From Mnemiopsis leidyi (lineage: Eukaryota; Ctenophora; Tentaculata; Lobata; Bolinopsidae), in NCBI GenBank assembly GCA_000226015.1, contig JH152822.1, positions 245,263 to 268,757 of the forward strand: a DNA stretch of 23,495 nucleotides, given 5' to 3'. Positions 1-12,600 of the stretch are shown here, in pieces. The notes below the pieces were generated by a model. That model was given only the letters and a program-made list of their open reading frames with translations, was not told the DNA's origin and searched no databases. Position 1 is the stretch's first letter. Each line of letters opens with the position of its first letter. Made by a program: the position numbers and the translations under genes.

Positions 1-493
1 GAACTAAAATAGTAGTATCCCCAGTCCTGAGTATAATTCTCAGAGTCTCGTGATTTTAGGATATCTTCATATTTTTACATTTCAGTACTGTGATTATTTA
101 AGTTCTAACCAGTAAATATTTTAGTGTTATGTCCTGATGATGGTGTTGTTACACAGAAATATATAGATGCATTGCTATTAAAATCCTATGTCTATCACTC
201 GAGTCAAGAAGAGAATTACAAAAACCACGTTAAACTCAGTTTCTTATGCGACTCATAAACAATTATCCGATCATTCAGTTAAAATGATTACAAGCTTTAA
301 CACAATATTACACTTCATCTAATTATATTCTTTTTTTTATTTTAAAAAATTCATCCATTTTTATTCATTTTATCCATTTTTATTCATTTTATCTATTCAT
401 ATTTTGTTTTCTAACGTCGAAAATGTCATCACAGTAATTCAAAGCGCAACTTAATTATCACAAATGCACATTGCACCGTTAAAATTAACGTAC
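1..493. other. Intron 32 (part), AT-rich, no exon seen
   Basis: Follows the exon 32 donor. It contains T-rich direct repeats at about 331-400 (ttttattcattttatcc units). I found no further Ig-like exon in either half. Confidence 0.6.
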
Positions 494-659
494 CGAATAC
501 TTTGAGGTTGGCAGTTCTAGGATCAGCCTTGTTACCGAGAGGATCAGTAACGGTACACGTGTAAGTTGTGTCGGAATCTGGAGTGACTGTCAGTTCACTG
601 TCCATGTTTTTGTTCTCGTCAATTTGTGTGTCCGACTTGGCCGTCGCTGAGTCGGAATT
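494..659 (-). CDS. Exon 32: Ig domain 20, second half; last exon visible
   Basis: Acceptor ACACCATCCCAG, phase 0 in, donor TTCGGTACGT, phase 1 out. F-strand SDTTYTCTV and G-strand ANLKVF. The phase-1 donor shows at least one more exon to the left of the window. Confidence 0.87.
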
Positions 660-3600
660 CTGGGATGGTGTTGCTTAGAAGAGGTTAGATTTTCTCGCGC
701 GAAGAAACGACTCCCAAGACGATAATGTCCAAAATTTAAGATCTGGTAAATGATACAATTAAATTTGCAGAAAACTCCGCGGTGATTATAGTATAGACCA
801 AAACGTAAACCTATAGGCAAATAATGGAAAATGGAAATGTTGCAGAAGGCAGAACTTACAGCATGAGTCCATGCGAAAGTGAAAATACCAGTGATACCCT
901 TAACGGTGCATGTCAGAGTTGCACTAGCATCGCTCTTAACTTCTATACTTTCTAACACGACCTCTGAAAAGGAGTAAGTTTCTAACCTTTGATCATAATC
1001 TTAATTCCATTATTTCACAAAGCATTATATTTGCCGCCAGAAACAAATAAAGATTAAATTTTGAAATGACTCATTAACAATTTTCATGCTCTAATGAACA
1101 TTGCAAAATGAACATTGCAAAACTGTACTTCTTATTAACTAAGCTCGATAGTTGCGCATTTTCGTAACCTTACCATAAACATCTACAGTAACAGAGTCTG
1201 TAACAGAGGGGTCCCCAGAATGTCTACACACATAGAGCCCGTCATCCTCAAACCCCGCCCCAGTAATGGTTATCGTGCTGGATATGGAGTGGGTTTCCTC
1301 GTCCCACTTGGGTGTCTCTACTATCTCTGAAGTGTACTCCCCTCCGTCCTTGGTCCAGGAGATGGTAGTGGCACTTCCACCCAGAGCCTTGCAGGAGAAT
1401 GTGACGTCTTTCCCGCTCTCAACGTACATCTTGTCTTCCAGCCCGGATATCGCTGAAATGTGGCGGGATGGATTTGGAAGTCTTTAGGAGCTGAAAACCT
1501 AAAGATTTCCCTAAAATCGGCTGAATGTGGTGAGTAGGTTTTTGTGAAAAGTTAAGGTATTCGCCAGGTTGTGTTAAGTTAATATTATTGATTTCTACAC
1601 ATCTGACTGGGGGTCCCGGCTATGGCAGTTAAAGGCTAGTCAACATCTACTGCAGTTGGCAAAACTGCCTAGCTCTTAATACTGCCCCTTACAGCTAAAT
1701 CAGTTCCTCGGCTTACAGCTAAATCAGTTCCTCGGCTTAGGGTGACAGAACACGGAAGCAGAGATGAGCACTTAAGGATGACATGGCGCTGGCCTTCATC
1801 TTGCAGATATTGTAACACCTTAAATAGGCTTCCAATCATTATTTATCAGTTGGATCAAATAGAATCACGATCCGATCGACATCCGATCACATAACTTGTG
1901 AAACTCGAAATACACTCGTGTAAAACTTATCGTGCTGAAAGTATAACATAACAGGCTACTCAACTCTTCGTTGTATTAGCTCCTGGATCAAAAACACCAC
2001 GTTTAACAGTTAACACAAGTACTCGAATCTCGATACACAATACTTTTCGTCAACAGAAAGGTCGACATGTTACAGAACATTTTCTACTTCCTTAAAATTT
2101 GAAGTAATTGAAACGTCACGACTTAAATACATATTACGCTTAAGGTGTAAAACTGAAACCACATGAAATGTGATCTTACCCATCTGAGATATAGCGGTAG
2201 AGGAGGATGTTATCGAGTTGGAAGTTCCTACATTCTCCCCGGAGAATGTAAACTTGCAGGAGTAGCTTTTCTCTAGCATGTCAGCTGAGTAGGAGATAGT
2301 CAGAGAGCTGACGAAGGTGTCTCCCGAGTTGGCGGCTCCCGAGAAAAACTGAGTGGAATCCTGTGAGACTCGAGATTGAAGAGAGATAGAGACAAATCAG
2401 AAGTTATGGTTCAACGAGGCTTCACGAGAGTAAAATACTTCCTAGCCTTGCTCCATTTCGTAGCAAAATTTCACAAGGCGCGTTGCACAATATGCACGAG
2501 GGGGGATCATTTTTAAAAACAAAAAGATTTAGTAATTTAGTATTTTTTGGATTTCTGTCAACTTTTCCAGCTCGTACACTCTGGTACTATTATACATTAA
2601 TGTACAAGCTGGTACATTCAGGTACATTAAGGTACATTCAGGTACAAGCTGCTGGATTCTACCCATTACCTTGTCTCCGTCAACATCAGGCTCACTACCG
2701 TCGTTAACTAGCCACACGACATCCACATCTATACCCTGGTCTTTAGCGTAGTTCGTCTTGCATGTTATCCTCACATCCACCCCCGTCATCCCGAACGTTT
2801 TGGCAGGGGGTTCGTCCGTGAAATCTGCGGGGTTGTCACTTGTCAGTAAGCCGATAAGATTATCATAGTTAGATAATTTTATTGTGAGTATAAAAGTATG
2901 TAATTTAGTATTTAGTTTGTAGGCAAGGATAAGGTCGCTGCTTGCTTCTCTAGTGTCTAATCAGAACTAAAGGATGCTGTCCGCTGTACAGATACTTACC
3001 GAGGGTTGTCAAGGTAACAGTAGTGGTTGAAGTCTCCATGTGAGTGTCCTGATCAGCCACGTTGGAGAGAGAGCAGGAATACACACCATCATCCTCAGCC
3101 GCACTTAGCTCTGTGATCAGCAGGGTGGAAGACAGGACACCGCCGATCAGCTGTTCTTCAGCCACGTTCTCCTTCAGTAGCCCGTCTGAGGGTGATAGGT
3201 TTAGAGGGCAGAGTTAATTTTAAAAGAATAAACTTGAGGGAAATAGTAGGTATAGGAGAACGTGAATATTTTGTATATTGGAGATAAGATTAAATCGTAC
3301 TTAACAAAGTTGACGTACTTTATTATAAAGTTATTGTAGTTTATGAATTTTGTGTACTTAATTCGTTATGGCATTGTAATTGCCCTTAAGGAAAGTTACA
3401 TATTTGTTTAACAAAGCATATGTCTACCTTTGAACCAGTAAATATTAACAACTTTGTCAGATTTCATCGAACACGCCAGAGCTAGACTCCCTCCTACAGC
3501 ACCGTAGTAGTTCTCACTTTGAGTCATTGTTAGCACTGAGAGTGTTTTAGTTTAGTTAGACTAAAGTCAGTGCTCCAATCCTGGACAAATCATGCGATAT

Positions 3601-6600
3601 TGCGATAATTTTAGTTTAGTTAAACACGATGCAATTATTTCACGCTAATAGTTCGGAAGAAAAGCAACCCTGTAAACTTACATCCCACGGTGATAGTTGT
3701 TGAGCCAGCTGGACTATCTCCAGCCGTCTCCATGGTGAAAGTACAGGAGTAGACCCCATCGTCAGCCGAAGTCGGGTTTGTCTTGGCCAACTCAGCCTTC
3801 TTCTCTCCAATAGTGTACTCCAATGTGTAGTCGCCCGACCCGCTGGTGAGAGGGGTGCCGTCTCTAGTCCAGGTTACTGCGCTGGGGGTTTCTTGTCCCG
3901 CGAATGTGCACGTGACAGAGAAACCCGCGTTTGTGTGGATGAAACCTTGTGTATCCGGGTCCACTGTTATCACTGGAAAATGAGGGAAATAGTAATATAA
4001 CAATATAAGTGGAAGAGATTATTTAAGGAGTAGTTTGTCTGTGTACTGACCAGCCACGGACGTTGCTTTTTGCTATTCCGTGTTTGTTTACAGTTATTCA
4101 TATTTAGATATTTATAGCTTCGCATATCTGATTGAGCGGAATCCTGATAGCTCCAATTATTCAGGGATATTAGAAACAAGAAATTATCTAATATCATTTC
4201 TGTTCATTTAGGGACGGGATGAGTGATGGTGCTCAAACATTAGCACATACATTAACTTTGAGTCATTAACATTAAGATTTACAATAAGTATGACTTAACA
4301 TTAATATCAAGTAAGTATTTATTAAGTATGAGAATTTATTAAACAAACGTCAAATTAATATCAAGTACTTATTAAACATGAAAGTTTATTACTTACACCG
4401 AGTGATAACTTCAATAGTTTCCTTGTAATCCTCCACCGTATTTCCTTTACCGTCAGAATAAACAAAGTTACACGTGTAAGTTCCCGAGTACTTCCCGTCA
4501 TTGGTATCCGGGAACTTGAGGGTAGTAGTCCGGGAACCATCAGTGTTGGTGCCCTCGTCTATCACGTGTTCTGCCTCCGCGATAGAGTCAAGTCCTGTCC
4601 ACTCGACAGAGCTGGGACCGATGCCCGAGATGCCGTAGAAGAACGTACATTCCATTGTTACCAGACCACCGGTGGTGTAGACAGTTTCGGTTTTGGAGGT
4701 GAATTCTGGAGATAGGGAAATTAGAGGTCGTGATGTTAATGGCTAATTGGGGATTTTATGAAGACCTTTGTCCAAGAAGGGTTTTTTTGGTTAAAGAAGG
4801 AAATCTTGGCTCAAAACTCTGCAGAACATTTCTCGTTATATTTCGAGATATATCAATAACGGTAAACACAAACCACGCTTGTTAATAGTAGTTTGCGTTT
4901 CCAGTGGTCGTGGATCATCAGCTACATCCTCGTTTTCAGTCTCCACCATATCAGTAAAGACCAGCTTACAGGTCACCACGGTGGTGTCCTTCAGCTTCAC
5001 CAAGTCAATGTTCAGTTTGTCAGTAACAGTCTTGTCCTGCCAAGTTCCAGGTGTCAGCGAGAAAGCTGCAAACTCGTCTTTACTGGGGTCGATCTGTTTC
5101 AAGGTTGCCTCCTCCTCGCCCTCCGCCTGGGATACCTTCCACCAGGTAATGGTGGGCTCGTTTGATCCCGCAAACTCACAACTCAGTTCTGTTGGATTTG
5201 AGTACGCTTCGTCCAGAGCTGTTAACACTGAAATAGGGGTAAGGGTTAGAACTTGGGACAATGGCTCTACCTAGCTGGGTTAGCTTAACGTTTCCTAGGC
5301 AACCAACTCATAATCTAGTACCCACACCATCAACCAAAATCTTTACAGTAAACTTTAAAACAGGAATTAAACAGGACTGTGGTATAAAGTGTGGTATAAC
5401 TTACAGTGCACATGGACTTTGATCTCAAAAGATATGGGATCTCCGTATTTAAAGTTAAACTCGCACTTGTATACACCCCCATCGTCCTTGTCCACCGCCG
5501 TATCGGTGTACGTGATCTTCTGATTCTTGTTAACACCATCGTAGGCATGGTCGGTTACCTTGACAAAGCCCTCCACCTGCTCCACCAGAGTTCCGTCCAT
5601 GTACCACTTGATGTCGGAGGAACCTGCTGCTTCCTCCACTATACCCACGGTGCAATCCAGACTGATAGCTTCTCCAGTGTGGATGTAGACAGGTGTAGTG
5701 GGCACGGGATCCAGTTCTGGGGGTGTGAAATATCAGAAAACTTGATTTGTTGTTAGAGCGGTCGTTAATTATTGAGACGTTGGAAAATCAGAGTTATTAA
5801 GAGATCTTAAACTAATAAAACATTAATACTTACCTCGGACATAAAAGTTCACTTCTTCCGATTTAAACGTAGATGGACCCAGGTCCTCCGTTTCGTCGTA
5901 GGTAACTTTACAATAGTACACGCCATTATCGATCTCTTCAGCTGTTTCAATAACCAGCTCGTATATTCCAGGTCGGGGACTGGTTCCTTAAAGAAATACA
6001 TAATTTCAAAAAAAATATAATTAAAATAGCTGCTTGATGCAGAGATAGCTCCATTAAAAGTAGAGATAGCTCTATCAAATAGCTGCCACTGTCAAATTAG
6101 CCAGCCATAAAGTATTATAAGAGGGATGGAAATTCGCATATATGTACATATTACTAAACATAAATTATATGGGGGGTATAGTAGGATGACCACGATTTTT
6201 TTGACAATTTTGCCTACGTTCAGGTGTAGAATGGTCAAATGCTAAAAAATTTGACCACAACCATGAAAAAATTCAAATTTACCATGGATTTCATGGTTAG
6301 TGCACCCGACTCCTCCCTGGATGATTGAAATGTCGAAAAACAAGATATTCGAACAAATTCATTTTCATTCAAACAAATCAATCCAAATGATTTACCCCCT
6401 TCCTCAAGAACATCTGCTATGGAATCTTTCTTGAACCAGGTTACGACGGGTGTCTTGTCGAAGACGGTAACAGAACAAGTAAGTGTGGCAGTCTCTTCCT
6501 TGACAACCCCCATGGACACCAGCTCTGTTATCTCTGCAATGAGGGTAACTGAGTTACTAATTTAAAACAAATTACGGTTATGTCAGCACGTTGACGCAGT

Positions 6601-9600
6601 TTCCTCCTTAACAACCCCCCTAGATACCAGCTATGTGATCTCTGATAAGCATTACTGAGTCAACAAAAATATGAGAAACTAGCATGAAAATATTCCCGAT
6701 TTTGAAAATGAAAAGTTATGTCAGCACGTTGAAGCGGTATCCTGAGCACGTTTAACCTGTATTGCTACTCTACAATCGGAAGAAGACCTGCTTACCGAAC
6801 ACGTCTAATTCCATGGTAGCAGATATCTCCAGTGCGCTATCGTAACATTCAATAGAGTCGCTAGTATCGGTCAAAGCTAGAGTATTCCCGGACCCTACTG
6901 TCAAAGTAGACTTTCTCGAGCTCTTCTCCGGGTCGTAGTTTTCCTGGATTGAACTGGCGGTCAGGTCGGTGTATTTCGGGGTTTCGGCGGTGTAGTCGTC
7001 CGCTCGTTTTCTCCACTTGATGTCGACGCTGGGCCCCGCCACGACCACACAGGTAAACTGGGCCGTTTCTCCGACTCTCTTGATTTGGTAGGATGCTGGG
7101 GTTACAGTAGCACCTGCGAGGGTGTTGTTAAAACTCAAGTTCTAATTTCTAATTCAAATTTGAGTCTATGGACAAAGTACAGCAAACCGCCAAATCAATA
7201 ACAGAATGAAATAATGAAAATAACCTATCAAAAATGGTGAATTTCTTATCGATAGCTGATAATACTCACTGTTTGCGATGACCGTGGTCTTGCTAATGAT
7301 GAAAGATCCGGCGTCGAGGTCCGCGTAAGTTGCCTGGCAGGAGAACTCGGCGTTTCCTGACAACGTCACCGGCAGAGTGCTCTCCACCCAAGTTTTACCC
7401 GGGTCCTCAGAATCTATCTGAGTTTCCGTGGCGGTAGTACCGTCCTTCAGCCAGGTGAAGACAGGCTTGTTGGCGTCCACCGTGTTCCACTCAGCCCGAC
7501 ACGTCAGGACAACCTCCGTACCGGGGTTCTCCTTCACGTTACTCGGCAGCTCCTTCAGCATGCTCATCACGGACAAAGTAGAGGTGCTCGAAGTCTCCTC
7601 CGCACTCTTCCTGCAGGAGTAAGTCCCGGCCTTATCAACCCCGTCCACCATCAGGTCTAGCTCCACCTTGGTTTTCCCATCTTCAAAGGTGCGGCGAGTT
7701 GCCGCTACTACCTCCGTACCGTCGTAAAAGTCCAGGTCGGAGAGCTCGCTGGGGGAGCTGACCTGGCAGGAGAAAGTTACTTTCACGTCGTCCCCAAAGG
7801 TGCTGTACATATTGGGGTCACTCAACATCTCTATCACATGCACGTTCACATCAGAGAAAGTACCAATCGGGTTTGCTCCGGTCGAGAAAGTAAACTCGCA
7901 AGTGTATTCCCCAGCAGTAGCGTCGTTGGGTAGTGTCAAAATGTGGATCTTGGGATCGGATTGGTCCGTGCTGGTACCACTGCTGATTGTACCACCCGGA
8001 CCAGTCCACGTGATCCCATCTTCGGTGTCGCTAGCGTCAAGCGTGCAGGACAACTTGAGTCCTGCGTTTTTGTAGCTGTAAATCACAGCATCGGTTGGTG
8101 ATATTGTCACAAGCCGGACATCCAACTTTCCCTCAGATTCGAATAGTTCATCAGAGTCGGGCTTGATCTTGAAATTACACCGATACAAGCCTGCCCCGGC
8201 TACTGTGATCTGGTCCTGAGGAATTGTCAGGACTGATTCAAACTTTCCGTTGTCAACGGCGTCGTCAGTGTCGATCTGGTAAGTAGGAGAACTGTCGTCC
8301 AGTGGGGTAGTGAGCTTGCTGGCAGAGACGTCAGCTCGGTAATACCTGTGATGTAGTGAAATAGCGATGTAGTGAAATAGTGATGTAGTGAAATAGTGAT
8401 GTAGTGAAATAGTGATGTAGTGAAATAGTGATGTAGTGAAATAGTGATGTAATGAAATAGTGATGTAGTGAAATAGTGATGTAATGAAATAGTGATGTAG
8501 TGAAATAGTGATGTAGTGAAATAGTGATGTAGTAAAATAGTGATGTAGTGAAATAGTGATGTAGTGAAATAGTGATGTAGTGAAATAGTGATGTAATGAA
8601 ATAGTGATGTTTAGTGAAATAGTGATGTAGTGAAATAGTGATGTAGTGAAATAGCGATGTAGTGAAATAGCGATGTAGCGAAATAGTGATGTAGTGAAAT
8701 AGTGATATAGTTAAACAGTGATCTAGTGAAATAGTGATGTTTTGAAAAATTGATGACGTGATGTAGAGAAATAGTGATGTAGTGAAATATTGATGTAGTA
8801 AAATAGTGATGTAGTGAAATAGTGATGAAATGAAATAGTGATGAATTGAAATAGTGATATAGTTAAATAGTGATGTAGTGAAATAGTGATGTAGTGAAAT
8901 AGTGATGTAGTAAATAGTGATGAAGTGAAATAGCGATGTAGTGAAATAGTGATGTAGTGAAATAGGGATGTAGTGAAATAGTGATGTAGTGAAATAGTGA
9001 TGTAGTAAAAAAAGTGATGAAGTGAAATAGTGATGTAATGAAATAGTGATGAAATGAAATAGTGATGTAGTGAAATAGTGATGATTTAGATTAAAATCGT
9101 TCTTAAAAAAGTTAAACTTTGGAAAGTATTATGGTGATGTTCAAACGTTGTTGAAATTCTACTTAAGATAGATTAACATACCAATTAGTAGCATGCGGCA
9201 CCGCCCCCTCAGAGCCGACCCCAAGTACACAGGTAAAACTCATAGCTGTCTCTCCCAGACTGACATACTGAGCATCCAGGGCAGTCTCCAAACCTAAGTG
9301 GAGATAACTGTTGTTGTGAGAGTTGTTGTGAGAGGTAAAGCGGAGACCCTGACCTACAGTCAGGGTGTCTAGCAGCTAAGCCTTAAAAACCTAGGATCGG
9401 ATGCCGAGCAGCTAGATTTTAAAAAACCTCGAGTCACGATGCCTAGCTGCTATATTTGAAAGACCTAGGATCGGATGCCGAGCAGCTAGATTTTAAAAAA
9501 CCTCGAGTCACGATGCCTAGCGGCTAGGCTCTAGCCCAGAAATAGTATTACCGCGGAAAATGAGAGTTGTAGTGGCAGAAAGAGAGTCCTCCGGTAGGGT

Positions 9601-12600
9601 GGTGGTGAAGATAAACTCGCAGATAACTTCCCTGTTTTTGTCCGTGTAGTCTCGACCGGAGATAGACAAAGTCGTTGTTCTGCAAGTTATCATGGTTATG
9701 TTGGGTAGCCCTGGCAAGGGCTGGCATCTAAGGGCCTTAAAACCTCATGAAATAACAGAAAATGAATTAAATGATATGTAGTGCTTGAAGATTCACTGCA
9801 CTCAAAGTTGATCAAAATGATAAAAAGTCAAACAATCGTATCACAATGCCTTCCCGGACGTTATATATGAGAATCTTTCAAGAGGGAAAAAAGTGATAAC
9901 GATAAATTTTTCCCAGGGAGATTTATCAAAGCAGGTAAAGGAACAGCGTGAGACAACTTTTATTTCTGATTACAGGTGTCAGAGCTAGAGTATCATAGTG
10001 TTAACAATTTGAGAACTGACAATCAAAAATTGGGTTACCACAAAATCTTGAGTAAAAATTAGTCGTAAAATTTCAACTTGAACTTGACAAAAATTAGAGT
10101 CACAACGATTCTTAGAGCAACAATAACAACTCACCTTTCATTACCAGCGAAGGCCTGAGTGACCACACTGTAGCCGGTATCATCAGACGTCCTAACAATG
10201 CCATCCACCTTCCATTGCACCGTGTCGGGGTCGTTTGTGCCCGCGTAGACACATTCGATGTCCTGCGTCTCCTTCCCGGACACGATCTCAGCCGGGGGCG
10301 CCGTCTTCATGGCTGGAGTTGAGAGAGGATCGTTGTAAATCAAGTATGTAATCAAGTATGTAATCAAGTATGTAATCAAGTATGTAATCAAGTATGTAAT
10401 CAAGTATGTAATCAAGTATGTAATTAAGTATGTAATTAAGTATGTAATCAAGTATGTAATTAAGTATGTAATCAAGTATGTAATCAAGTTTGTAATCAAG
10501 TTATAAAGAGGCGAGGAATTGTCTTAGCGATTACATGAACTTCAAAATTGAAAAGGGCATTTTTGGCGCGGGTATCTTATGATTTTGTTCGAGTGTTTAA
10601 TGGCTTGTTGACTAACATCTTGAATACAACCAAGATAACTGTTTACTCCTTTTATAACTTTAAATTGACTTATATATCTGTTAATTTAACCTGTTGTTAA
10701 TAATGGCTGATTTCATGAAAGAGCACATGTTTTGCTGCTGAGCCGCACAAGTTGACTTTCAATAATGATTGAACGGCAGGTTAAAACACGGGAGGTAGCT
10801 AATACTTACATAATAATGATAATAATGATTATATATAGGTAGCTAATACTTATATAATATAGGTAGCTAATACTTATATATAGGTAGCTAATACTTATAT
10901 ATTGGTAGCTAATACTTATATATAGGTAGCTAATACTTATATATAGGTAGCTAATACTTATATATAGGTAGCTTATACTTATATATAAGTAGCTAATACT
11001 TATATATAGGTAGCTAATACTTATATATAGGTAGCTTATACTTATATATAGGTAGCTAATACTTATACATAGGTAACTAATACTTATATATAGGTAGCTA
11101 ATACTTATATATAGGTAGCTAATACTTATATATAAGTTTTACCGCTTCCTTACAATGGACGACGAGGTTAGTTTCAGAAGAGAGGTCCAGAGCGACGGTA
11201 TCCCCCTTGAAGTTGACGGTACACTTGACCACACCCCCACTCGTCGTCACGACTGGATCGATTGTAAACGTACTTCTTAATTCACTCGCTAAAAATGAAC
11301 CCTGAAAAGTAAAATAGTGACTATAACTTTGCGCACTGTTAGAGTCGTATATCGTAATTAGTGTCCAAGTGTTGTAATAGTGTAAACTATTATAACACAA
11401 TTATTATAACACAACAAATTTATAAATGCTATTTAGACTGAAGATCATGTCGTACATCGGAATCAATTTTCAACAGCAAACAGTTTTCCTATTCACTCAA
11501 CAGTCGCAGTAAGAGAATAAAGAAGATTCCCTTGATTATTACTTATCAGTCGCAAAACGCAAAGCGTGCCTCCAGCCAGAAGAGACACATGATTTTTACA
11601 TTCCTTGCAATTTCATGTCTAACGTTTCTTCTAGCTTAAGAATAAGGGGTCGTATACCACACTTCATGTTGTCATACTAGGGGGTGGCAACTTATTTCTT
11701 TTTCTAAAATCCGGCTAAAATTTGACGAGAAATCGATTGAGAATAGTCTCGAGAGTCGAGGTTCTAAAATGTTAGGTTAAGTGTCTTTCCTAGTAATAGT
11801 ATAACGGCAACGCTTGACACCAATGCTTAGCTGCAGGTTTCTAGACCGAACTGAAAGTTCCTCTAGGGAGAGCATGGTTACCCTCTTCCTTACCGGTACA
11901 CCCCCTTGTTGTAACCATAAAACCATGGTTACCCTCTTCCTTACAGGTACAACCCCCTTGTTGTAAACATGGTTACCCTCTTCCTTACCGGTACAACCCC
12001 CTTGTTGTAACCATGGTTACCCTCTTCCTTACCTTTACAACCCCCTTGTTGTAACCATGGTTACCCTCTTTCTTACCGGTACAACCTTCTTGTTGTTACC
12101 ATGGTTACGAGGTTACCATCTTCCTTACCGGTACAACTCCCGAGGAGGGAGCTACTCCATCCACCGTCCATGTGATATCCTCAATTCCATCGTCCCCAAT
12201 ATAATTGCAGGTAAATGTCTTTGTGGTTGTGTCGGGCAGCTTCACCAGCGTGTACTCATCAAAAATAAATGTTTCAGACAATCCTGCAAGAAATTTGATA
12301 GGGCGGGGGCTTTCAATGAACAGAATCACTAATTTCTGGGGGGGACTATGATGACCACGATATTTTGACCATTTGGCTTACATACTCTACTTTTAGTAAT
12401 AATTAGTCTTGCCGTTAGTAATTCACTGCGGTGGATAATGAAAATTTATATCATTTAAAATAATACTTAGATCCAAGATTCCGAAGGATTCTAAAATAAG
12501 TGAAAAGAATACTTCAAAAATCTAACCTCTAATATACAGCATGGCAGGTGAACTATATCTAGGATCAACACCATCGATCGCGTAGGTTGCTTTACATTTG

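Noticed and set aside
10131-10499. Leu-Ile-Thr-Tyr repeat reading frame fused to an Ig-like end on the minus strand
   Set aside because: The repeat part is intron 14; the acceptor CTCAACTCCAG separates it from exon 15 and gives the correct phase. Openness comes from the 12-bp unit.
8349-10502. CRISPR-like repeat arrays
   Set aside because: Units are directly tandem without unique spacers, and the DNA is an animal gene.
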